A DNA stretch of 64,000 nt from Euglena gracilis (Eukaryota; Euglenozoa; Euglenophyceae; Euglenales; Euglenaceae): the NCBI GenBank assembly GCA_900893395.1, contig CAAHFI011859526.1, positions 1 through 64,000 of the forward strand, given 5' to 3'. The notes under the pieces were generated by a model. The model was given only the letters and a program-made list of their open reading frames with translations. It searched no databases and had not been told where the DNA came from. Made by a program: the position numbers and the translations under genes. Shown piece after piece: positions 51,301 through 61,879 of the stretch; position 1 is the stretch's first letter, and every line of letters begins with the position of its first letter.

Positions 51301-54300
51301 TTTGCCCCGAAACGACTTGGGAAACACAAGGGATTTGCCCCCGAAACGACTGGAAACAAGGGATTTGTTATTTGGGGCCCTCGAACAGTTGAGCAACAGA
51401 AGGGATTTGCCCCCGAAACGACTGGCACAAGGGATTTGCCCCCCGAAACGACTGGAAACACAAGGGATTTTGTTATTTTGGGGCCCTCGAACAGTTGAGC
51501 AACAGAAAGGGATTTGCCCCCGAAAACGACTTGGGAAACACAAGGGATTTGCCCCCCGAAACGACTTGGAAACACAAGGGATTTTGTTATTTTGGGGCCC
51601 TCGAACAGTTGAGCAACGAAAGGGATTTGCCCCCGAAACACGACTTTGGAAACACAAAGGGATTTTGTTTTTTTTGGGCCCTCGAACAGTTGAGCAACAG
51701 AAGGGATTTGCCCCCCGAAACGACTTGGGAAACACAAGGGATTTGCCCCCGAAACGACTTGGAAACACAAGGGTTTTGTTATTTTTGGGGCCCTCGAACA
51801 GTTGAGCAACAGAAGGGATTTGCCCCCCGAAACGACTTGGAAACACAAGGGATTTTGTTATTTTGGGGCCCTCGAACAGTTGAGCAACGAAGGGATTTGC
51901 CCCCGAAACGACTTGGAAACACAAGGGATTTGCCCCCGAAACGATGGAAACACAAGGGATTTTGTTATTTTGGGGCCCTCGAACAGTTGAGCAACAGAAG
52001 GGATTTGCCCCCGAAACGACTGGGAAACACAAGGGATTTGCCCCCGAAACGACTTGGAAACACAAGGGATTTTGTTATTTTGGGGCCCTCGAACAGTTGA
52101 GCAACGGAAGGGATTTGCCCCCGAAACGACTTGGAAACACAAGGGATTTTGTTATTTTGGGCCCTCGAACAGTTGAGCAACGGAAGGGATTTGCCCCCCG
52201 AAACGACTTGGAAACACAAGGGATTTGTTATTTTGGGCCCCGAACAGTTGAGCAACAGAAGGGATTTCCCCCGAAACGACTTGGAACACAAGGGATTTGC
52301 CCCCCGAAACGACTTGGAAACACAAGGATTTTGTTATTTTGGGGCCCTCAAACAGTTGAGCAACAGAAGGGATTTGCTCCCCGAAACGACTGGGAAACAC
52401 AAGGGATTTGCCCCCAAACGACTGGGAAACACAAGGGATTTTGTTATTTTGGGGCCCTCGAACAGTTGAGCAACAGAAGGGATTTGCCCCCGAAACGACT
52501 GGAAACACAAGGGATTTGCCCCCCGAAACGACTTGGAAACACAAGGGATTTTGTTTTTTTGGGGCCCTCGAACAGTTGAGCAACGGAAGGGATTTGCTCC
52601 CCGAAACGACTGGAAACACAAGGGATTTTGTTATTTTGGGGCCCTCGAACAGTTGAGCAACAGAAGGGATTTGCTCCCCGAAACGACTGGAACACAAGGG
52701 ATTTGCCCCCGAAACGACTTGAAACACAAGGGATTTTGTTATTTTGGGGCCCTCGAACAGTTGAGCAACAGAAGGGATTTGCCCCCGAAACGACTGGAAC
52801 AAAGGGATTTGCCCCCGAAACGACTGGAAACACAAGGATTTTGTTATTTTGGGGCCCTCGAACAGTTGAGCAACAAAGGGATTTGCCCCCGAAACGACTG
52901 GAAACACAAGGGATTTGCCCCCCGAAACGACTGGAAACACAAGGGATTTTGTTATTTTGGGGCCCTCGAACAGTTGAGCAACGAAGGGATTTGCCCCCGA
53001 AACGACTGGAAACACAAGGGATTTGCCCCCCGAAACGACTTGGAAACACAAGGGATTTTGTTATTTTGGGGCCCTCGAACAGTTGAGCAACGGAAGGGAT
53101 TTGCCCCCGAAACGACTGGGAAACACAAGGGATTTGCCCCCCGAAACGACTGGGAAACACAAGGGATTTTGTTATTTTGGGGCCCTCGAACAGTTGAGCA
53201 ACGGAAGGGATTTGCCCCCGAAACGACTGGGAAACACAAGGGATTTGCCCCCCGAAACGACTGGAAACACAAGGGATTTTGTTATTTTGGGGCCCTCGAA
53301 CAGTTGAGCAACAGAAGGGATTTGCCCCCGAAACGACTGGAAACACAAGGGATTTGCCCCCCGAAACGACTTGGAAACACAAGGGATTTTGTTATTTTGG
53401 GGCCCTCGAACAGTTGAGCAACGGAAGGGATTTGCCCCCGAAACGACTTGGAAACACAAGGGATTTGTTATTTTGGGGCCCTCGAACAGTTGAGCAACGG
53501 AAGGGATTTGCCCCCGAAACGACTGGAAACACAAGGGATTTTGTTATTTTGGGGCCCTCGAACAGTTGAGCAACAGAAGGGATTTGCCCCCGAAACGACT
53601 GGAAACACAAGGGATTTGCCCCCGAACGACTTGGAAACACAAGGGATTTTGTTATTTTGGGCCCTCGAACAGTTGAGCAACGGAAGGGATTTGCTCCCCG
53701 AAACGACTGGAAACACAAGGGATTTGCCCCCGAAACGACTGGGAAACACAAGGGATTTTGTTATTTTGGGGCCTCGAACAGTTGAGCAACAGAAGGGATT
53801 TGCCCCCGAAACGACTGGAAACACAAGGGATTTTGCCCCCGAAACGACTTGGAAACACAAGGTTTGTTATTTTGGGCCCTCGAACAGTTGAGCAACGGAA
53901 GGGATTTGCTCCCCGAAACGACTGGGAAACACAAGGGATTTTGTTATTTTGGGGCCCTCGAACAGTTGAGCAACAGAAGGGATTTGCTCCCCGAAACGAC
54001 TTGGAAACACAAGGGATTTGCCCCCGAAACGACTTGGAAACACAAGGGATTTTGTTATTTTGGGGCCCTCGAACAGTTGAGCAACAGAAGGGATTTGCCC
54101 CCGAAACGACTTGGAAACACAAGGGATTTGCCCCCCGAAACGACTGGAAACACAAGGGATTTTGTTATTTTGGGGCCCTCGAACAGTTGAGCAACAAAGG
54201 GATTTGCCCCCGAAACGACTGGGAAACACAAGGGATTTGCCCCCCGAAACGACTTGGGAAACACAAGGGATTTTGTTATTTTGGGCCTCGAACAGTTGAG

Positions 54301-57300
54301 CAACGAAGGGATTTGCCCCCGAAACGACTGGAAACACAAGGGATTTGCCCCCGAAACGACTTGGAAACACAAGGGATTTTGTTATTTTGGGGCCCTCGAA
54401 CAGTTGAGCAACGGAAGGGATTTGCCCCCCGAAACGACTGGGAAACACAAGGGATTTGTTATTTTGGGGCCCTCGAACAGTTGAGCACGGAAGGGATTTG
54501 CCCCCGAAACGACTTGGAAACACAAGGGATTTTGTTATTTTGGGCCCTCGAACAGTTGAGCAACAAAGGGATTTGCCCCCGAAACGACTGGAAACAAAGG
54601 GATTTGCCCCCAAACGACTTGGAAACACAAGGGATTTTGTTATTTTGGGGCCCCGAACAGTTGAGCAACAGAAGGGATTTGCCCCCGAAACGACTGGGAA
54701 ACACAAGGGATTTGCCCCCGAAACGACTGGAAACACAAGGGATTTTGTTTTTTGGGGCCCTCGAACAGTTGAGCAACAGAAGGGATTTGCTCCCCGAAAC
54801 GACTGGAAACACAAGGGATTTGCCCCCCGAAACGACTGGGAAACACAAGGGATTTTGTTATTTTGGGGCCCTCGAACAGTTGAGCAACAAAGGGATTTGC
54901 CCCCGAAACGACTGGAAACACAAGGGATTTGCCCCCCGAAACGATTGGAAACACAAGGGATTTTGTTATTTTGGGGCCCTCGAACAGTTGAGCAACAGAA
55001 GGGATTTGCCCCCCGAAACGACTTGGAAACACAAGGGATTTGCCCCCGAAACGACTGGAAACACAAGGGATTTGTTATTTTGGGGCCTCGAACAGTTGAG
55101 CAACGAAGGGATTTGCCCCCGAAACGACTGGAAACACAAGGGATTTTGTTATTTTGGGGCCCTCGAACAGTTGAGCAACAGAAGGGATTTGCCCCGAAAC
55201 GACTTGAAACACAAGGGATTTTGTTATTTTGGGGCCCTCGAACAGTTGAGCAACAAGGGATTTGCCCCCCGAAACGACTGGGAAACACAAGGGATTTTGT
55301 TATTTTGGGGCCCTCGAACAGTTGAGCAACAGAAGGGATTTGCCCCCGAAACGACTGGAAACACAAGGGATTTGCCCCCGAAACGACTGGAAACACAAGG
55401 GATTTTGTTATTTTGGGGCCCTCGAACAGTTGAGCAACAGAAGGGATTTGCCCCCGAAACGATTGGAAACACAAGGGATTTGCCCCCCGAAACGACTTGG
55501 AAACACAAGGGATTTTGTTATTTTGGGGCCCTCGAACAGTTGAGCAACGAAGGGATTTGCCCCCGAAACGACTTGGAAACACAAGGGATTTTGTTATTTT
55601 GGGGCCCTCGAACAGTTGAGCAACAGGGATTTGCCCCCGAAACGACTTGGAAACACAAGGGATTTTGTTATTTTGGGGCCCTCGAACAGTTGAGCAACAG
55701 AAGGGATTTGCCCCCGAAACGACTTGGAAACACAAGGGATTTGCCCCCCGAAACGACTTGGAAACACAAGGGATTTTGTTATTTTGGGGCCCTCGAACAG
55801 TTGAGCAACAGAAGGGATTTGCTCCCCGAAACGACTGGGAAACACAAGGGATTTGCCCCCCGAAACGACTGGAAACACAAGGGATTTTGTTATTTTGGGG
55901 CCTCGAACAGTTGAGCAACAGAAGGGATTTGCTCCCCGAAACGACTTGGAAACACAAGGGATTTGCCCCCGAAACGACTGGGAAACACAAGGGATTTTGT
56001 TATTTTGGGGCCCTCGAACAGTTGAGCAACAGAAGGGATTTGCCCCCGAAACGACTGGAAACACAAGGGATTTTGTTATTTTGGGGCCCTCGAACAGTTG
56101 AGCAACAGAAGGGATTTGCCCCCGAAACGACTGGGAAACAAAGGGATTTGCCCCCCAAAACGACTTGGAAACACAAGGGATTTTGTTATTTTGGGGCCCT
56201 CGAACAGTTGAGCAACAGAAGGGATTTGCCCCCGAAACGACTGGGAAACACAAGGGATTTGCCCCCCGAAACGACTGGGAAACACAAGGGATTTTGTTAT
56301 TTTGGGCCCTCGAACAGTTGAGCAACAGAAGGGATTTGCCCCCGAAACGACTGGGAAACACAAGGGATTTGCCCCCCGAAACGACTTGGAAACACAAGGG
56401 ATTTTGTTATTTTGGGGCCCTCGAACAGTTGAGCAACAGAAGGGATTTGCCCCCCGAAACGACTGGAAACAAAGGGATTTGCCCCCCAAACGACTGGGAA
56501 ACACAAGGGATTTTGTTATTTTGGGGCCCTCGAACAGTTGAGCAACAGAAGGGATTTGCCCCCGAAACGACTGGGAAACACAAGGGATTTGCCCCCCGAA
56601 ACGACTGGGAAACACAAGGGATTTTGTTATTTTGGGGCCCTCGAACAGTTGAGCAACAGAAGGGATTTGCCCCCGAAACGACTTGGAAACACAAGGGATT
56701 TGCCCCCCGAAACGACTTGGAAACACAAGGGATTTTGTTATTTTGGGGCCCTCGAACAGTTGAGCAACAGAAGGGATTTGCCCCCGAAACGACTGGAAAC
56801 ACAAGGGATTTGCCCCCCGAAACGACTTGGAAACACAAGGGATTTTGTTATTTTGGGGCCCTCGAACAGTTGAGCAACAGAAGGGATTTGCCCCCGAAAC
56901 GACTTGGAAACACAAGGGATTTTGTTATTTTGGGGCCCTCGAACAGTTGAGCAACGAAGGGATTTGCCCCCCGAAACGACTGGAAACACAAGGGATTTTG
57001 TTATTTTGGGCCCTCGAACAGTTGAGCAACAGAAGGGATTTGCTCCCCGAAACGACTTGGGAAACAAAGGGATTTGCCCCCGAAACGACTTGGAAACACA
57101 AGGGATTTTGTTATTTTGGGGCCCTCGAACAGTTGAGCAACAGAAGGGATTTGCCCCCGAAACGACTGGGAAACAAAGGGATTTGCCCCCGAAACGACTG
57201 GAAACACAAGGGATTTTGTTTTATTTTGGGGCCCTCGAACAGTTGAGCAACAGAAGGGATTTGCCCCCCGAAACGACTGGAAACACAAGGGATTTGCCCC

Positions 57301-60300
57301 CGAAACGACTGGGAAACACAAGGGATTTTGTTATTTTGGGGCCCTCGAACAGTTGAGCAACGGAAGGGATTTGCCCCCGAAACGACTGGGAAACACAAGG
57401 GATTTGCCCCCAAAACGACTGGAAACACAAGGGATTTTGTTATTTTGGGGCCCTCGAACAGTTGAGCAAACGGAAGGGATTTGCCCCCCGAAACGACTGG
57501 GAAACACAAGGGATTTTGTTATTTTGGGGCCCTCGAACAGTTGAGCAACGAAGGGATTTGCCCCCCGAAACGACTTGGAAACACAAGGGATTTTGTTATT
57601 TTGGGGCCCTCGAACAGTTGAGCAACAGAAGGGATTTGCCCCCGAAACGACTGGGAAACACAAGGGATTTGCCCCCCGAAACGACTTGGAAACACAAGGG
57701 ATTTTGTTATTTTGGGGCCCTCGAAACAGTTGAGCAACAAGGGATTTGCCCCCGAAACGACTGGAAACACAAGGGATTTGTTATTTGGGGCCCTCGAACA
57801 TTGAGCAACAAAGGGATTTGCCCCCCGAAACGACTGGAAACACAAGGGATTTGCCCCCCGAAACGACTTGGAAACACAAGGGATTTTGTTATTTTGGGGC
57901 CCTCGAACAGTTGAGCAACAGAAGGGATTTGCCCCCCGAAACGACTTGGGAAACACAAGGGATTTGCCCCCCGAAACGACTTGGAAACACAAGGGATTTT
58001 GTTATTTTGGGGCCCTCGAACAGTTGAGCAACGGAAGGGATTTGCCCCCGAAACGACTGGAAACACAAGGGATTTTGTTATTTTGGGGCCCTCGAACAGT
58101 TGAGCAACAGAAGGGATTTGCCCCCGAAACGACTGGGAAACACAAGGGATTTGCCCCCGAAACGACTTGGGAAACACAAGGGATTTTGTTATTTTGGGGC
58201 CCTCGAACAGTTGAGCAACGGAAGGGATTTGCTCCCCGAAACGACTGTGGAAACACAAGGGATTTTGCCCCCCGAAACGACTTGAAACACAAGGGATTTT
58301 TGTTATTTTGGGGCCTCGAAACAGTTGAGCAACAGAAGGGATTTGCCCCCGAAACGACTGGGAAACACAAGGGATTTGCCCCCGAAACGACTTGGAAACA
58401 CAAGGGATTTGTTATTTGGGGCCCTCGAACAGTTGAGCAACAAAGATTTTGCCCCCGAAACGACTGGAAACACAAGGGATGTTTGTTATTTTGGGGCCCT
58501 CGAACAGTTGAGCAACAGAAGGGATTTGCCCCCCGAAACGACTTGGAAACACAAGGGATTTGCCCCCAAACGACTTGGAAACACAAGGGATTTTGTTATT
58601 TTGGGGCCCTCGAACAGTTGAGCAAACAAGAGGGATTTGCCCCCCGAAACGACTGGAAACAGGATTTGCCCCCCGAAACGACTGGGAAAACACAAGATTT
58701 TGTTATTTGGGGCCCTCGAACAGTTGAGCAACAGAAAGGGAATTTGCCCCGAAACGACTTGGAAACACAAGGGATTTGCCCCCCGAAACGACTTGGAAAA
58801 CACAAGGGATTTTTGTTTATTTTGGGCCCCGACAGTTGAGCAACAAAGGGATTTGCCCCAAACGACTTGGAAACAAAAGGGATTTGCCCCCCGAAACGAC
58901 TTTGGAAACACAAGGATTTTGTTATTTTGGGCCCTCGAACAGTTGAGCAACAGAAGGGATTTGCCCCCCGAAACGACTGGGAAACACAAGGGATTTGCCC
59001 CCGAAACGACTGGGAAACACAAGGGATTTTGTTATTTTGGGGCCCTCGAACAGTTGAGCAACGCGAAGGGATTTGCCCCCCGAAACGACTGGAAACACAA
59101 GGGATTTGCCCCCCGAAACGACTTGGAAACACAAGGGATTTTGTTATTTTGGGCCCTCGAACAGTTGAGCAAGAAGGGATTTGCCCCCGAAACGACTTGG
59201 AAACACAAGGGATTTTTGTTTATTTTGGGGCCCTCGAACAGTTGAGCAACAGAAGGGATTTGCCCCCCGAAACGACTTGGAAACACAAGGGATTTGCCCC
59301 CGAAACGACTTGGAAACACAAGGGATTTTGTTATTTTGGGGCCTCGAACAGTTGAGCAACGAAGGGATTTGCCCCCGAAACGACTTGGAAACACAAGGGA
59401 TTTTGCCCCCCAAACGACTGGAAACACAAGGGATTTTGTTATTTTGGGGCCCTCGAACAGTTGAGCAACAGAAGGGATTTGCCCCCGAAACGACTTGGAA
59501 AACACAAGGGATTTGCCCCCCGAAACGACTGGGAAACACAAGGGATTTTGTTATTTTGGGGCCCTCGAACAGTTGAGCAACAGGAAGGGATTTGCCCCCG
59601 AAACGACTGGAAACCACAAGGGATTTTGTTATTTTGGGGCCCTCGACAGTTGAGCAACGAAGGGATTTGCTCCCCGAAACGACTGGGAAACACAAGGGAT
59701 TTGCCCCCCGAAACGACTTGGAAACACAAGGGATTTTGTTATTTTTGGGGCCCTCGAACAGTTGAGCAACAGAAGGGATTTGCCCCCCGAAACGACTGGG
59801 AAACACAAAGGGATTTGCCCCGAAACGACTGGAAACACAAGGATTTTGTTATTTTGGGGCCCTCGAACAGTTGAGCAACAGAAGGGATTTGCCCCCCGAA
59901 ACGACTGAAACACAAGGGATTTGCCCCCCGAAACGACTTGGAAACAAGGGATTTTGTTTATTTTGGGGCCCTCGAACAGTTGAGCAACAGAAGGGATTTT
60001 GCCCCCGAAACGACTTGGAAACACAAGGGATTTGCCCCCCGAAACGACTGGGAAACACAAGGGATTTGTTATTTTGGGGCCCTCGAACAGTTGAGCAACG
60101 GAAGGGATTTGCCCCCGAAACGACTGGGAAAACAAGGGATTTGCCCCAAAACGACTTGGAACAAAGGGATTTTGTTATTTTGGGGCCCTCGAACAGTTGA
60201 GCAACGAAGGGATTTGCTCCCCCCAAACGACTTGGAAACACAAGGGATTTGCCCCCCGAAACGACTGGGAAACACAAGGGATTTGTTATTTTGGGGCCCT

Positions 60301-61103
60301 CGAACAGTTGAGCAACGAAGGGATTTGCTCCCCGAACGACTTGGGAAAACACAGGGATTTTTCCCCCGAAACGACTGGAAAACAAGGGATTTTGTTATTT
60401 TGGGGCCTCGAACAGTTGAGCAACAGAAGGGATTTGCCCCCCGAAACGACTGGAAACACAAGGGATTTGCCCCCCGAAACGACTTTGAAACACAAGGGAT
60501 TTTGTTATTTTTGGGGCCCTCGAACAGTTGAGCAACGAAGGGATTTGCCCCCCGAAAACGACTGGGAAACACAAGGGATTTGCCCCCCGAAACGACTTGG
60601 GAAACACAAGGGATTTTGTTATTTTGGGGCCCTCGAACAGTTGAGCAAACGAAGGGATTTGCTCCCCGAAACGACTTGGAAACACAAGGGATTTTGTTAT
60701 TTTGGGGCCTCGAACAGTTGAGCAACGGAAGGGAATTTGCCCCCGAAACGACTGAAACACAAGGGATTTTGTTATTTGGGGCCCTCGAACAGTTGAGCAA
60801 CAGAAGGGATTTGCCCCCCGAAACGACTGGAAACACAAGGGATTTGCCCCCCGAAACGACTGGGAAACACAAGGGATTTTGTTTATTTTGGGGCCCTCGA
60901 ACAGTTGAGCAACGAAGGGATTTGCTCCCCGAAACGACTGGGAAACACAAGGGATTTTGCCCCCGAAAACGACTGGGAAAACACAAGGGAGTTAGTTATT
61001 TTGGGCCCTCGAACAGTTGAGCAACAGAAGGGATTTGCCCCCCGGAATGACTGGGAAACACAAGGGAGTTTGTTATTTTGGGCCCTCGGACAGTTGAGTA
61101 ACA
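9351..61103 (+). repeat. Giant higher-order satellite, about 51.75 kb, unit about 110 bp
   Basis: One uninterrupted head-to-tail array in a single orientation. A typical unit (20189-20297, 109 bp) has three related monomers sharing AAGGGATTT. Monomer A is CAGTTGAGCAACAGAAGGG plus ATTTGCCCCC. Monomer B is CGACTTGGAAACACAAGGG plus ATTTGCCCCC. Monomer C begins like B but ends ATTTTGTTATTTTGG plus GGCCCTCGAA. Some units lack B (about 77 bp) and some have extra B copies. By length there are roughly 500 units. The consensus has one TGA per unit on the + strand (AGTTGAG), one TAA per unit on the - strand and no ATG on either, so its open frames are not genes. Single-base indels are frequent, mostly in the G, C and A runs. 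I do not recognise the satellite family. Confidence 0.97.
20189..20297 (+). repeat. Representative A-B-C unit of the satellite
   Basis: From GGGGCCCTCG to the next GGGGCCCTCG, 109 bases, containing monomers A, B and C in order. Neighbouring units repeat at 109-110 bases. GGGCCC (a 6-base palindrome) occurs once per unit. Confidence 0.9.
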
Positions 61104-61238
61104 GCTCGAGGGGTGCTTGCTGTGTGATGCCTGCGCGGGATGCTCCATTTATGGTACCCCGGTGCCAGTGCCAGTCCAACAAAGCGCCCTGTTCGAAATC
61201 TTTTCTGAGTCTCGTGATGCATGCATTTGTGTACGCAG
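61104..61238. other. Unique spacer right of the satellite
   Basis: 135 bases with no repeat match and no recognisable gene. It ends GTGTACGCAG directly before the right palindromic block. Confidence 0.5.
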
Positions 61239-61502
61239 GAGGATGCTCTAGGGCATCCTCGAGCGACCTCGATGTCGCTCGAGGATGCTCTGGAGCATCT
61301 CGAGCGACCTCGAGCAACACTCGAGGATGTTTTCGAGCATCCTCGAGTGACCTCGAGCGTCGCTCGAGGATGCTCTAGAGCATCCTCGAGCGACCTCGAG
61401 CGACACTCGAGGATGCTCTAGAGGCATCCTCGAGCGACCTCAAGCTGACCCCAAAGGATGCTCTAGAGCATCCTCCTACAGAACATCCTCCTACCGTAAC
61501 CC
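61239..61502. repeat. Palindromic minisatellite, right flank of the satellite
   Basis: Same family as 9032-9303: GAGGATGCTCTAGAGCATCC cores joined by CTCGAGCGACCTCGAGCG-type linkers. It ends CATCCTCCTACCGTAACCC (61484-61502), the exact reverse complement of the left block's first 19 bases. Confidence 0.85.
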
Positions 61503-61879
61503 TGCCATTTTTTGTCCCTGCCATGGGCTTTAGGGATTTTCAGATGGCCCCTCGGGCCTTTGTTCCACCAACTTCTGTGGATGGGCATGCCGTATTGGAC
61601 GGTTGTGCGGTCATGCCCTGTGCGGCTTTGGCTGCCATAGCCCAACTTGAGCGTGTGTTTTTGGGGTGTGGCCCAGTGGCCTGGGCTCCACTGACTGGGA
61701 GTGGCGTCTGCCGCCTGCGGGGTTCCCCCAAACCCTGTTCGTGGCTTGCCCTTTGGGGATATGTGTGTTTGAAATGCCTTGCTTGTGCGGCGGACAGGGG
61801 ACGGAAGCCTCCTCTCGGTCCTGTTGTCTTGAAACATTGTGCTATTGCACACCACCCACGCTGCCGTAGAATGTTTTAA
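61503..61879. other. Sequence between palindromic block and retroelement, no gene recognised
   Basis: A 118-codon frame (61523-61879) spans it and is Cys/Ala-rich, but has no homology I can name and no supporting codon or splice evidence. It could belong to the 5' end of the adjacent retroelement. Confidence 0.35.

Noticed and set aside
53758-55990. Open frames of about 700 codons on both strands, and hundreds of shorter ones across 9.4-61 kb
   Set aside because: They are translations of the satellite unit, start at TTG or CTG, occur on both strands and in all frames, and show only the repeat periodicity.
9351-61103. CRISPR-like array
   Set aside because: The apparent spacers are themselves repeated monomers; there are no unique spacers and no cas genes, and the context is eukaryotic.
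9351-61103. Telomeric or interstitial telomere repeat because of GGGATTT words
   Set aside because: The word is part of a 33-bp monomer and does not occur as a tandem 7-mer.
9014-61520. Target-site duplication around the 52.5-kb inverted-repeat unit
   Set aside because: The flanks (GGCGGGG on the left, TGCCATT on the right) share nothing convincing.
61523-61879. 118-codon Cys/Ala-rich open frame
   Set aside because: No homology or context; may be chance or retroelement leader.
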